Source: Schizophyllum amplum
Taxonomy: Eukaryota > Basidiomycota > Agaricomycetes > Agaricales > Schizophyllaceae
Length of the DNA stretch: 64,000 nucleotides
Assembly: GCA_007026445.1 (NCBI GenBank)
Contig: VDMD01000055.1
Coordinates: 110,109-174,108 of the forward strand
Direction of reading: 5' to 3'
In this document: positions 1 through 10,807 of the stretch, piece by piece
Position numbering within the stretch: the stretch's first letter is position 1
How the letters are laid out: the number at the start of each line of letters is the position of its first letter
Made by a program: the position numbers and the translations under genes
Notes under the pieces: model-generated
The model's input: only the letters and a program-made list of their open reading frames with translations
What the model was told of the DNA's origin: nothing
The model's database searches: none

Positions 1-413
1 AATGTCGTACCGGTCCTCGGACGCGATGCGGATGGTGTTGCGCTTCTCGTTGAACGGAACGTTTGTAGTGTTGTCAACCTTGATGATCGCATGGCTGGTA
101 GACGAGTCGACGTATGCGAGCTGCGCATCCTTGTTCTCGTCCGATGAAAGGAAGCTGGGGGATGGTCGGCAAGGGCACGCGGGGGAAGAGGAACAAGGCC
201 TACGTCGCGTCGCCGTTCGTCAAGTTATCGACTGCGGAGATTCAACGAACGTTTCGCGCCAGATGACGGTGTCTACGCACAGTTGCCGTAAAATGACCAC
301 CCGTCGAAGAACGAATCCCCCGAGTACTCTTTTACAAGATCATAGCTCGACGCCGCGGTCGGGGCGAGCAGGGGGAGGAGGGACGCAGCAGCGGTGAAGA
401 TTCTCGCAGACAT
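1..413 (-). CDS. GH16 family endo-beta-glucanase-like, 5' part (cut by window start)
   Basis: Secreted glycoside hydrolase of family GH16 (laminarinase/beta-1,3(4)-glucanase type), expected to act on beta-glucans outside the cell. Exons read 413..281, 231..204 and 154..1, with two 49-bp GT-AG introns whose phases agree. The start ATG at 413 opens a hydrophobic signal peptide (MSARIFTAAASLLPLL) followed by YDLVKEYSGDSFFDGW, the usual beginning of the mature GH16 domain in basidiomycetes. Later exons read DNLTNGDATFL and AYVDSSTSHAIIKVDNTTNV, again typical of the family. The catalytic ExDxxE motif lies beyond the window edge, so activity cannot be judged. A TATATAG-like box on the minus strand lies about 210 bp upstream. 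Family assignment is from remembered family patterns; confident about the family, not about substrate. Confidence 0.85.
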
Positions 414-1259
414 GATGCAATGGGAGTGAGAGAGCAAGGGGAGTCGTAAGCCAAGCAAAGCAGAAGTAAGGACAGATGGCTGGGCAAAGAGAGAAAACAA
501 GCCGGCTGCACAGCGCTCGGGTAATTGAAACGGGCAAGAAATGACGCGGACTGGGTGTACAGGATGGCGCTGCGGACACTGCGGGGGCGAATGCACGGAG
601 CGCTGAGGCCTGCGCACAGTCTATATACTTCAACGACGCGTGCGCGCACCACCCCCATCACTTCCCTCGCCAGTCGGGCTGACATCAGTGCCAGCAACGG
701 GGCGCAGTCGCGACGGAAGCGTGCGAACCAGCCCGTCGGGTATTGCAAATCCCCATTAGGGGGTGTTTACACGTTTCTCGGCGCCTGGGCGAGTAGGGGG
801 AGCATATAAGCGAGGCATAGCTCAACGCCATGGTCGTGGTCGGAAGCCAAGAAGCAAACATCGGACGCGACTCAGATTCGAGCGCGTCTGAATCAGGGGT
901 TATCCGCATCGCGGTCACGTTACCTACTTCAACCGCCGCCCTCGGGGCCGCGGCAAATCGACGGTGCGGGTGGCAAGCAAGTGGAACGACCAGCGTCCCA
1001 TTCGCCCCGGAAGAGTAGAGCGTACATAGCATTACGAGTGCGAACGCAGTAGGCCTGCGGACTGACTAGATATCCCTGTGACACCACAAGCACCAAAATC
1101 CCCGCCCTGATCCCTGGACAAAGAACAGGTATAAACATGACGAAAGAAGGATATAAAGAAGAATAAGTGCTCCATGGTTCGTATACCACTATCCGTCCGG
1201 AGGACCAGAGGGCATAAAAGGAAACGCGGTTGTCGGGCCAAATCGCTGCTCTCGAGAGG
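414..1259. other. Intergenic region between divergent GH16 promoter and kinase 3' end
   Basis: About 850 bp with no reading frame that splices into a recognisable protein. It holds the upstream region of the GH16 gene, including a TATATAG-like element near 623-629 (minus strand) and another AT-rich stretch near 805, and the 3' flank of the kinase gene. The short frames here lack signal sequences or family motifs. Confidence 0.6.
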
Positions 1260-2399
1260 TCATGACGCAGACGTCCGTTCCGAGCGATCCTTGCTGCTGA
1301 ACATGCCGATGAGCTTGGTAGCAGCTTTTAGCGTCGCCAGAGCCGATGATGAGGTCGACATCGACGGTGGTGGACCACTAGCGGTCTATCAGATTTGACC
1401 TCTCAGTCTAGCGTACGGCACTCACGGCACCGACCCCTGCAAAAAGGGATGGTCTCGAATTTTGAACGACGCGATGCGCGTCTGCGGGTCAACTGTCAGC
1501 ATCGCGCTGAGCAGACTCCTCGCGTCCTCGGAGAGATAGCTGTGGATAACGTATGTCCCCCCTGCGAACTATCAGTAAATTTCGCCAATGAAGTATCCTC
1601 GTTAACCTCACGCTCTATCTTGGCCAATGTTTCTTGCAAGTCTGACCCTTCGAACGGCATTGCCCCGCAGAGCATCACGTACAGCACGACGCCCGCGCTC
1701 CATACATCGACCTCGGGGCCGCGGTATGCCGCGCCGCGCACGATCTCCGGTGCCGCATACGTCGGGCTCCCGCAACTGTCCGTCAACGCCTTCGCCGCGC
1801 CGTACTTCGCGCTGAAGCCAAAGTCGACGAGCTTGATTTGCCGGCGCTCGTCCAGCATGATATTTTCCGGCTTGATGTCACGGTGGCAGAGGGAGCGCGA
1901 GTGGATGTACTCGAGCGCGGAGACAAGCTGGGCCATGAGGGCGCGGACCTTGGCTTCAGGGAGGCGCCCGCGCGAAACGAGGTAGCGGAACAGGTCCCCG
2001 CCCTCGACGTACTCTTGTACGATGATCAGGTGCTTGGTGGTGTCAATCGCGCCATAACTGCGTGGGGTCAGAGGCGCGAGGGAGGGGAGGGGCGAATGAT
2101 GAACACACACAGACGTGCAATATGTGGGTGCTTGAGGCGGTATGTATGTTCCACCTCTTTCCATATCTTTTCTTGCTGCTGCGGGCCGCGCTTTCTTATG
2201 TACTTCAGCGCAATCTGGTCTCCGGATTCGGTGTGCACGGCCACTAAGCCACAGTGGGTAAGTATTGTCTACAAATCCCGATGCCATTTGACAACGCACA
2301 TTTGAGGTGGGGATCACTCGACGGGCTCGTCAAGTCCTGCAGCACGATGTACTCTGTGTTCAACGCCGAAGCGGGTATCTCCCCAATGTGGCCGGGCAT
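1260..2399 (-). CDS. CAMK/Snf1-like serine/threonine protein kinase with degenerate glycine loop
   Basis: Small Ser/Thr kinase of about 310 residues, almost all catalytic domain. Exons 2399..2300, 2243..2111, 2057..1612, 1561..1426 and 1377..1260, total 933 bp, all phases consistent. Visible kinase motifs: the ATP-anchoring lysine in [20 protein letters not shown] catalytic loop, DFGFSAKYG, a short activation segment ending in SPTYAAPEIVRG, DVWSAGVVLYVMLCG, and the subdomain XI segment LLSAMLTVDPQTRI followed by RDHPFLQG. These resemble CAMKL/Snf1 kinases. The glycine-rich loop that should precede LAVHTESG reads LTSPSSDPHLK and has no GxGxxG. A short Ser/Pro-rich tail follows after an intron with donor GTGAGT; ending instead at the TGA at 1424..1422 is possible. 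No regulatory domain (UBA, KA1) is present. The start is the first ATG fitting the domain; an upstream in-frame ATG at 2528 is possible. Confidence 0.82.
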
Positions 2400-3052
2400 G
2401 GGCGCAGTGGTGCGGTGGTGGGGGCTGTATAGTGGCGAGTGGTTCGTACAATGGTGCGATACACGGTTTCGCGATAAAGACACGGTCTCGCGGTCTGTAC
2501 ACGGTCTGGCGAAAAAAGTCAAAGACAAAGAAACAAGAAGAACAGCGTCGTCAAGAACACAAGCCAGAAGGGAGTCAGTATATCACACGCAGGTCATGAA
2601 GACCCTCGTGTTGACCATGGCAGCAAAAGAAGTCCCGAAATGGTTAGCCTGCCTTTGTTCGGAGCTGGCGGGCCGCCATACACGCGACCTCGCACGTGGA
2701 CCGTCATGAAGCCCTGCGCCGAGGATTTCTCACGGTTGGTTCATTCCCTCGGATCTGTCATGTCGTTCCCTAGTCTCTTCGCTCGCAGTCAATCCCGGTC
2801 CTACCTATGCAGTATTGGACTAGAGCGAATCTAAGCTGCAAATTTGCTGGACTAGCAGCACTCGCTTTCGGCCTATCTTTGCACCGGGCCTGTTGGCCAC
2901 CTGAGCGTATCTGACTTTCAGGACTTTCCTTCTCCTTCTCGGAGTGACATGACCTGATCACGCTCGCCTGAAATACCTTCGGACCATGACGGCGCTTCTT
3001 CCTTTACTCTTGCTCCCACCAACCCACTTACTGGTATCTCTCGGAAGCCGGA
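2400..3052. other. Divergent intergenic region (kinase / SDR)
   Basis: About 650 bp separating the minus-strand kinase start from the plus-strand SDR start, so it probably contains both promoters. CT-rich stretches lie just upstream of the SDR ATG (2930-3010). No protein-coding reading frame with family features was found. Confidence 0.6.
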
Positions 3053-4781
3053 ATGCCTGGCGATACGCCGCACATGTCCAACGACGCGCCCACAGCGCCC
3101 TCGCTCAGCTCCAGTGACCTCTTCGATGTGAATGGCCTCGTCGTCGTGATCACCGGTGGTGGTACAGGTACGTCTACCTTTTAAATTTCATGTATTTTGC
3201 CTGGCTTCTATGTTCTCTCGCTAACGGTAATCATTGGTACAGGAATAGGTCTCATGATGGCGAAGGCGCTCGAAAACAACGGCGCCACCGTATACATCAT
3301 AGGCCGGCGACTTAAAGTCCTCGAGGAAGCGGCCGCCAAGAACAATGTATGAGCCAGCTGCTTCCTCAGCAAATTATCTTACAATCTCACCCTACGCGTG
3401 TTATAGAGATACAACAAAATCATCCCGCTGGAGGGCGACATCACCGACCGGGAATCCCTGCAACGGCTCGCCACTCTCGTCGAAGAACGCTCCGGTCAGG
3501 TCGACTTACTAATCAACAATGCCGGTAAGTTATGTCTTCTCCTTCGTAACATTTTTTTCCACAGCGCTTACATGCACCCATTTCGCGCCAATAGCCATCG
3601 CGCGTAATTTCTTCCACCACCCCCTGCCTTCGCCAGACCCAACCGCGCCCCAGGCCTCCCTTGCCGCCTTTCAATCCGCACTCTGGGACACCGGCACCCC
3701 CGACGACTTCGCCGCCTCCTTCGCCACCAACACGACGGCCGTCTACTATACGACGGTCGCCTTCCTACACCTGCTATACGCGGCGGGGAACCATACTGGT
3801 CTCGCATGCAACGGCTCTACTCCTGCAGAGAACGGCGCTGGTCCAACAGCTAACCCAACCCCTCTATCCGGACCCCGCCCCCGCCCCGCCCAGGTCATCT
3901 CCGTCGCCTCCTCCGGCGCCTTCCGCATCGACGCAGGCGTGCTCTCGCCGTCGTACACGCTGAGCAAGGCCGCGTGCGCGCACCTGGGGCGCGTCCTGGC
4001 GAACCTGCTCGCGCCGTGGGGGATCAGGAGCAACGTGTTGGCGCCTGGGGTGTGGCCGACAGGTGCGTGGGGTTTGTTTGTTGAAGCGCATATGTTTTTC
4101 TGTCTGTCCCTGTGTGTTATATCTCTTTGTGTTGCGTTCCTATACCTGGGTCGTTTTGCTCTCATTCCCAACAGGTCTTGTCTTCATATTGCGGGTGGCG
4201 TTGTCTTCATATCAATCTTCCGTGTATTCATGCGCGGTGGGATTCGGTCTGCGTATGCACGCTGCCTTGTTCTCATAATGGACGGCCTTGGCTTCAGACA
4301 GAACCTTGGCTGCATCATACACGGGCGACGTGAGAATAGGACGACGCGAGATTAATGATTCAAACCCCATCAGATATGACCACGAATCCCGAGCCGGGCG
4401 TCCAGCTCTCGCCCGACGTCCTAGCGCAGGCGGTCCCGCTACGGAGGGTAGGGACGGAGGAGGTGAGTTCTCTTCGTGCTTCATCGCCTTTTACTTGATC
4501 TGTTTGTTTGTTTCGATGGAGCTGTGCTCCGTTGCGTACCGTTGCGGTCTACTATCGTGCTCTATCCGTCTCCTTCGCTTTCTCCTCGTACTCCATTATG
4601 CCGCCCTCGTACTTTGTTATGCTTTTTCCTGCATTGTTTCGCCCGAAGGCTGATCCACTCTCAGGATATGGCAGGCACGATCCTTTTTCTCGCCAGCAGA
4701 GCGGCTGCCTACGTCAACGGCGCGGTGTGGCTCGTCGACGGTGGGCGGGTTGGATCGCTGCCCAGTAATTATTGTCCGTAA
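3053..4781 (+). CDS. Short-chain dehydrogenase/reductase (SDR)
   Basis: NAD(P)-dependent oxidoreductase of the classical SDR fold, about 336 aa, substrate unknown. Exons 3053..3167, 3243..3346, 3407..3524, 3595..4062, 4374..4462 and 4665..4781 (1,011 bp, phases consistent). The cofactor motif TGGGTGIG lies near residue 36-43 with an intron inside it; then DITDRES, and LLINNAA where the family usually has NNAG. The active site is readable as SVASSGAF followed by YTLSKAA (YxxxK). The C-terminal part has the family's LAPWGIRSNVLAPGVWPT, DMAGTILFLASRAAAYVNG and VDGG. Introns 4 (311 bp) and 5 (202 bp) are much longer than the roughly 50-bp norm in this window. A nearer homologue family cannot be named without a search. 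The start ATG at 3053 is the first in frame; the next at 3074 would also be workable. Confidence 0.85.
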
Positions 4782-5755
4782 GTAGGAACGAGGACTGGCG
4801 ACATCATAACATGAGATTGCCGACATTCCTGCATGCGCCAACTGCGACTTCACATGCCATGTCCTGCTCCGTTCGGTTGTTCTCCCTCCGCTGGTCATGT
4901 CTTCCCCCGTCCGCTATCCATGTTCTCCGTCCGCCGGCCGTGTCGACTCATCCCTCCGCTCCATGTGTCTTTCTCCGTTCATCGATACAGCGTTTTTGCC
5001 TCTGGGCCAAGGCCCGAGGCTACACGTTGTACGAATGGCGGTGCAGCAACTTGCCTGCCCGTCTTAATTCTGCAGTTCGACTGATACCTGACTGATACCT
5101 TGAGGCTTGCTGATACCGCTCATTGATGATTGATGCAAAGGGGGTGTACTAAGGAAGCCACTGCTCGAGATGGGAGTTTGAGGGATTCCCTTGCCTCTCT
5201 TCAATCGCTCCCATTGTTGAAGTCCGGGGAACGACGAGCAATGCATCGACGCTCGGAGACCGTGTACCTGCAAGAACTATAACTTGCCAACCGGTCTGGT
5301 TCCAACTTCCGTGTTCCGTGCCGACGTCGGTATCAAGAGGCACAGCCACCGTGTTCGAAAGTTTGAAAGTTCATTGGCTTGTGAGGTGAGTCTCGAACAT
5401 CAAAGGGCTGCCAAGGCTACCCAATCTGCCCGGAGCTCTCAAGGAACTTTCATCCGTCGGTATAGAGCGGGCCATATGGATGCAGCATGTTTCCATCGAT
5501 TAGGTATGCATTTTTGGTACACGAGTGCCCGTCAGGAGCGGTCAGGGCAGCAACCGAGTTAGATTATAGATAGGCGCGCCTTTTGCTTCCTACGTTCACG
5601 TTCCAAGTGTTCCCGCGTCCGTCCTTAAAGAGAGCTCGCTCCTGGGAGCACCTCTAGCCACTCTCTTGCTACCAACCCCCCCTTCCACTCATTTACGAAC
5701 GCCGGACGTCGCCGACTCCCACGACCTGCACGACTGGCACGCGCGGTTGATCAAT
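4782..5755. other. Intergenic region before CE1 esterase
   Basis: About 970 bp with no recognisable gene. Short direct repetition of 'gactgatacct' occurs at 5078-5102. The last 150 bp, CT-rich, should hold the esterase promoter and leader. Frames in this region are short and have no family features. Confidence 0.6.
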
Positions 5756-6896
5756 ATGACAAATCCCACTGTTCGCGTCACCGCGCTCCTCCTCCAAGTT
5801 ACCCTCATCATCATGCTCTGCTGCCTGCCTACCAAGACCTCCGCGCGCCCCGTCGCTGCCCACCGCCGCGCCGCCGCCGCCGCTTCCAAGCGCGCACAGT
5901 GCGGTGCCGACCTCCCCGACTGGGGCTTCGGCCCGCACCACAGGGCCATCCGCACGCTCACCGTGCAGGGCGCGCAGCGCGAGTACCGCGTGCACCTCCC
6001 CGAGGACTACCCCGCGGAGGGCGGGCACCCTGTCGTGCTCTCCTTCCACGGGAACGGCGGCACGTCCAAGCACCAGGAGACCGCGACGCAGCTGTCCGAG
6101 TCGGACCTTCGCGTCGCGGGGCGCGGCATCATTGCCGTGTACCCGCAGGCCTCGCTTGGCGCAGGTCGCAAAGGTGACGGCTCGGACGCCAAGGCCAGCT
6201 GGCAGGGCGCGCCCTACGCGGCGGCGGACCCGCACGACGTGAGTGTTGTTCGCGCCACTCGCAATGCCTCGGCTGACCGGCCCGCAGATCGAGTTCACGA
6301 TGAAGATTTTGGACGACCTCCAGGACAACCTCTGCGTCGACACCACGCGCATCTACGCCTCGGGCAAGTCGAACGGGGGCGGTTTCGTGCGTTGCCTTTT
6401 TCTACGCAACCGAACATGTCACTGAATAACTCGCTTCCAGGCTAACCTCCTCGCCTGCACCCCCGAGGCCACCGATCGCATCGCCGCTTTCGCACTCGCA
6501 TCCCCTGCGCTCTACTCCGGCACTCGCGTCGAATGCAACCCCTCTCGCCAGGTTCCCATCCTCATCGCGCACGGCACCACTGACGGTACCATACCGTACT
6601 TCGGGCAGAAGTTCGGCACCAAGTACGAGACCCCCGATATCGACGACTTCGCGGGCCAGTGGGCCACTCGGAACGGGCTCGATGACGCCAAACTAGCCAT
6701 CACCAATCCGTTTGACCGCACCGAGCTCTGGACATGGGGCGAGGACGGGGCGAAGAACCGCGTCGAGCGGTTGAAGGTCGATGGCATGGATCACGTGTGG
6801 CCGACGCTGGCGGGGTTGGACCAGAAGGGCAAAGTCGCGCCGTTCGATCTCACGCGGACGACTATGCTGCCATTCTTCGAGAAGTACACCTTGTGA
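5756..6896 (+). CDS. Secreted CE1-type esterase (feruloyl/acetylxylan esterase, PHB depolymerase family)
   Basis: Extracellular serine esterase of about 345 aa, probably releasing ferulate or acetate from hemicellulose. Exons 5756..6238, 6288..6386 and 6441..6896 (1,038 bp), with two short introns. The N-terminus carries a hydrophobic signal segment (VTALLLQVTLIIMLCCLP). The esterase core shows VVLSFHGNGGTSKHQ (oxyanion region), GIIAVYPQA, the nucleophile elbow GKSNGGGF interrupted by intron 2, the acid in IAHGTTDGTIPYFG and the catalytic histidine in GMDHVWPT. Cysteines at CGADL, LCVDTT, ACTPEAT and ECNPS fit the two disulfides of fungal family members. No carbohydrate-binding module is visible. 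Substrate is inferred; polyhydroxybutyrate depolymerase-like proteins share the same motifs. An in-frame upstream ATG at 5666 is less likely because it buries the signal peptide. Confidence 0.8.
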
Positions 6897-7292
6897 TCAA
6901 GGATGCATCTTATGGGCGAGGACTTGGGAGTACTCGTGGAGGAGTACACTACTTGGGAGGTACACTGTGGTATCTCGAGCTACACTTCGTAATCGAGGTG
7001 TTCTTTTCCTGGTGTGGGCATTTGACATGGGCCACACCAGTGTGTTATTTACTTACCTTGGGAGCCTTGTGTCGGGCAGGCTTTGTGTTTATACAAGGGT
7101 GACTCCTTCCCTTCGTATTTATTGGTTTATGTATATACCGACGCAGGACGTAGTACCGTACTGGATACACAACAAGCTGAGCTTGACGCTCATTGACCTT
7201 GTAATTGGCAGCTCGATGCTCACTGGCTGAACCAAGCTCACTGACCCTAGGCCCATTGACCTAGGATCTCCTTCATCGACCCAGGATCTTCT
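6897..7292. other. Convergent intergenic region
   Basis: Roughly 400 bp between two convergent 3' ends (CE1 esterase and the triple-domain gene). It contains near-repeats of 'catggacc(c)aggatct' type around 7245-7310. No gene seen; likely 3' UTRs. Confidence 0.55.
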
Positions 7293-9285
7293 TCATTGAC
7301 CCTGGAGCGCTTTCATCTGAGCCTGGAAGAGCAAGTCAGATCATATTAGAGATCGGAGCTGACCGAAGACTCACCAAGAGCGTAGTAGAGGCGGCGGGGC
7401 AGCCTTTTCCGGGTCCTGTAATGCAGTAAGTAAGTGTTGCCCGATGCAACAAGGTGCAAGCAGCCCAAGCGCCGGACGGTCTCATCCCAAACGAACCAGC
7501 AGACCATGATTTGTAGTTCGATCCCCCAAGCATCGGACAAATCCCAAGCATCGCACAACCCCCAAAATAAAGAATCTCATCTCAACGTACCTTCCAAATT
7601 TTGCAGCGTCACCAACGACGCCTGAATCCGCCCAACCTGGTCCTCCGGCGTGTCTCCGGTAGGGAAGGTGACAGCTACGTCAGGGTTGTTCACCGCGACG
7701 CCCGCGGCGACGTTGGCGGTCAAAGACTGGGGGGGTGAATGTCAGCGAACTACCCATCAACAGCAAATTGTTTATCAACAGCAGATTGTTCATCAACAAC
7801 GAGTCACTCATCAACAGCGAGTTGCTCATCAACAGCAAGTTGTTCGCCAACAGCAAATCGTTCGTCAACAACGAGTCACTTGTCACCAGCGCCGCCCGCT
7901 GAGCACCACGCGCGACTTGCTCAAAACCCACCTGAATGAACGTGTCCTGATCAGGCGGGCACTGGCACGGAATCTTGATTGGCTGCCCGTTCGCGCCCGC
8001 CACGCCGTCGCAGTCGCCGGTCCCCGTCGGGTTCAGCCCGGCCTGGAGCCCGAGGTCGGGCACGAGGGCGGGGTCGACGGTGGTGGAAGTCGATGAACCG
8101 GCAGCGGTTGATGAAGAAGCAGAGGCCGGGGAAGTCGCCGCTGCAGCTGAAGTCTCCGCTGCAGAAGTCGCCGCGGAAGAACCAGAGGCTGCCACCGCAA
8201 CAGCACCATCATCCGTGCTTCCTCCCGCCGCCAGCGCCTTCTGCTGCGCCAGGAGTGTCGTGCTGGCCGCCGGACAACCTTTCCCTGGGCCCTCGAGGTT
8301 CTGCAATGTTACCAAGGACGCCTGAATGCGGGCGATCTGCGACTCGGTGGAGTTGTCCTCGGGGAAGGTGACAGCGACGGAAGGGTTGTTGACGACCTTG
8401 CCGGCGGCGACATTGGCCTCGAGGGACTGGCGGGAGGAGCGTCAGACGGGGGTTTGAAGAGTGGGGGTGGTACAGGGGAACAAAGTACTCGTAAACGATC
8501 GCGTACCTGGATGAAGCTATCCCTATCGGGCGGGCACTGGCACGGGATTTTGACCGGCGTGCCATCCGCGCCCGTGATCCCATCGCAGTCCCCTGTCCCC
8601 GTCGGGTTGAGCCCGGCTTCGAGTCCGAACTCGGGAACGAGAGCGGGGTCAACGGTGGTGGAGGTTGATGAGCCGGACGCGGTGGAAGTCGCCGCAGAGG
8701 TTGCCGCTGCAGAAGTCGCCGCTGCAGAAGTGGCTGCGGAAGAACCAGGGGCTACCGCCGCAACAGCACCAGTATCCGCGCTCCCTCCCGCCCCCAGCGC
8801 CTTCTGCTGCGCCAGGAGTGTCGTGCTGGCCGCCGGACAACCTTTCCCTGGGCCCTCGAGGTTCTGCAATGTTACCAGGGAAGCCTGGATACGGGCGATC
8901 TGCGACTCGGTGGAGTTGTCCTCGGGGAAGGTGACAGCGACGGAAGGGTTGTTGACGACCTTGCCGGCGGCGACGTTCGCGTCGAGGGACTGGGGGAGGA
9001 GCGTCAGAGGGAGGTTAGAGAGGTGGGAGAGGGTGGCATGAAACGCAGTATCGCTACAAGTAAACGCACCTGGATGAAGCTATCCCTGTCGGGCGGGCAC
9101 TGGCACGGGATCTTGACCGGCGTACCATCCGCACCCGCAATTCCATCGCAATCTCCTGTTCCGGTCGGGTTCACGTTCGCCTTCACGCCAAAGTCGGGGA
9201 CGAGCGCGGGGTCCACGGCGCGTCGGACCGGGCGAGCAGTCGCTGAGAGGACGGCCGCGAAGAGCGTGAGGGTAAGTAGCTGCAT
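7293..9285 (-). CDS. Secreted protein with three tandem four-cysteine domains, function unknown
   Basis: Predicted extracellular protein of about 466 aa, six exons: 9285..9070, 8989..8507, 8426..7932, 7726..7591, 7415..7375 and 7322..7293 (1,401 bp, all phases consistent). The signal peptide is MQLLTLTLFAAVLSATA. Each of three repeats (about 110 aa) runs VDPALVPDFG, PTGTGDCDG, KIPCQCPPDRDSFIQ, then after an intron SLxANVAAGKVVNNPSVAVTF, QIARIQASLVTLQNL and GPGKGCPAASTTLLAQ, with four cysteines per repeat. Repeats are joined by Ala/Ser/Thr-rich linkers likely to be O-glycosylated. From memory, basidiomycete genomes contain single-domain secreted proteins of this pattern without known function; the triplication is the notable point. 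The final exon restores the repeat's own ending (TTLLAQMKALQGQ). A TATATAA box lies at 9551-9557 (minus strand). No function is proposed. Confidence 0.8.
7756..7890. repeat. 18-bp minisatellite inside intron 3 of the triple-domain gene
   Basis: Seven complete 18-bp units plus a partial eighth, consensus atcaacagcaagttgttc on the plus strand, at 7756, 7774, 7792, 7810, 7828, 7846, 7864 and 7882. Units 3 and 7 share the variant caacaacgagtcact, suggesting a higher-order period of four units. The array explains why this intron is 205 bp instead of 80 bp like its two sister introns. Confidence 0.85.
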
Positions 9286-10037
9286 TCTGGAGTATGTATG
9301 CAAAGGTTGTCTGAGTCTTCGGTATGTCGTTTTCGCTACGTCGTCTTGAATAGTCGAATGGATAGGCCTGCCTGCGAAGCGCACAAAAGAAAGACTGAGG
9401 GATGCGGGTGCGCGACGTGAAAAGAACGAGAGTGACAGGCCTGCCTGTAAGAAACGAAAGGTGGGGAAGAGCGAAGGGTCAGAGGCCTTGGCCTGAAGAA
9501 ACGGGAACGAAGGAAGGGAAGGAAGCGATCAGCAGATCTCTCGGAGCGTCTTATATACCCCGTCTCATATTGGTGGTGGCCTTGACAACAGCGTCGGGAC
9601 CAGATGTTCGGGTTCATTCAATTGCTTTCGAAGCGTACACGGTCTCCGAGACGAGCGATAAAGGGAATGCCTATTCGATTCATAGGCAGGTAGGTGGTAG
9701 GTGGTAGCAGGGTGGTAAATAATTATTTTAGTGGTGGTCATTGGTCAAGTGCAAGTTCACAGGGAACCTCACTCGGGCCTTGCATCCGCGCGCCCGACAT
9801 TCCGCAGATGCCCCAAAAGATCTCCGAGTCAGCGAGCATTCTCCAGTATACTTACCAGGTTCTATGATCCACATTACAAGCGATATACAGCCAAATAACA
9901 TAGCCATAACAGATAGAGTGGTCGTCAAATAGTCGTCAAGGATAGCTCTTGGTGTGTCAATCGAGGGAGTGTTCTTCGGATTCCTCGCATATCTTCTTTC
10001 CTTTCGCTCGACGTTGTGCTGCGAGTGGCAGTCAGAC
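9286..10037. other. Intergenic region: promoter of triple-domain gene and 3' flank of upstream gene
   Basis: About 750 bp. Besides the TATA box at 9551 it contains a purine-rich stretch (9380-9530) and a tggtaggtggtag-type short repeat near 9690-9735. No gene seen. Confidence 0.5.
9551..9557 (-). promoter_or_regulatory. TATA box candidate for the triple-domain gene
   Basis: TATATAA on the minus strand, 266 bp upstream of the ATG at 9285, in an otherwise GC-rich stretch. Position would imply a 5' leader of roughly 200 bp or more. Confidence 0.4.
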
Positions 10038-10807
10038 TTACTCGGAGTCCGCCTCCTCGTCCTCATCCTTGTCACCCTCCTCTTCGTCCTTGCCATTCTC
10101 CTCCTCAGCGGCCTTATCGTCCTTGCCAGCGCCCTTGCTGCCAAGCACAGTCGCATTGATTCTATGGCACAGTCAGCACCATTTCCTCCTTCAAAGACCA
10201 AAAAAGTGATACGCACGTCAACTGCACCTGCACCTTCTCTTCTTCCCGCTCTCCGAGTTCATCAGCTCGACCTGGATCCGCTTGCTGCCCTTCCAGCCGT
10301 AGCTCCCTGTCGTGAAGACCGAAGGCACGAGCGTGAGGGAGCCGAGGGAGCCTGGATCGGCGTGCGAGGCGGAGACGACGTCCTTTTCGTCCTTGTCGCC
10401 GGCCTTCGAGGACGGCTTCTCAGCCATGGCGGGGGGCGTGTGGGTGACGTTGATGTGGAGGGGCATAGCGGAGGCCTTGAAGTCGCTGGTCTTGGGGACC
10501 TGGTGTAGCGAGTCAGTATCAGGGCACGTCGGTATGGGATGAAGACGGGACGCGGGATGGTGGCGAGTGGCACGGGGGACAGGGGACGTGCATGGGACAC
10601 CATGTCGGTATGCACTCACCTTCTTGTTAGCATTGCCGCCCTTCTTGGGGACCGCCTTCTTCGCACTCGCTGGCGAGTCCTTCTCACTCATCTTCGCCGC
10701 CTTCGAGGCGCGAGTAGCAGGGGCTTCAGCAGCACGCTTGGTTCCTATATGGTGGCATGTTCAGCGGCGGCATCCATAGCATCCCCCGCGGGCCACTCAC
10801 CGGCCAT
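10038..10807 (-). CDS. Conserved acidic-tailed protein, function unknown (one apparent frameshift)
   Basis: Four exons: 10807..10801, 10744..10620, 10499..10217 and 10161..10038. The product (about 179 aa) begins MAGTKRAAEAPATRASKAAK with a lysine-rich, probably nuclear, N-terminus, has a central block SLTLVPSVFTTGSYGWKGSK followed by RIQVELMNSESGKK, and ends in a strongly acidic tail (KDDKAAEEENGKDEEEGDKD). The frame breaks near 10235-10246: as written it ends RRCRCS*, but one additional G would give EKVQVQLT and join in phase with the last exon (INATVLGSKG). The acidic last exon makes a real pseudogene less likely than a sequence error. I do not recognise a domain; the layout (basic N-terminus, compact core, acidic tail) would suit a chromatin or chaperone-like role, which is inference only. 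Confidence 0.6.

Noticed and set aside
7650..8096. Plus-strand ORF with QQIVHQQ repeats
   Set aside because: It is the antisense reading of the intronic 18-bp minisatellite and flanking exons.
9728..10216. 162-codon minus-strand ORF downstream of the acidic-tailed gene
   Set aside because: It overlaps that gene's last exon in another frame and then 3' flank; no family features.
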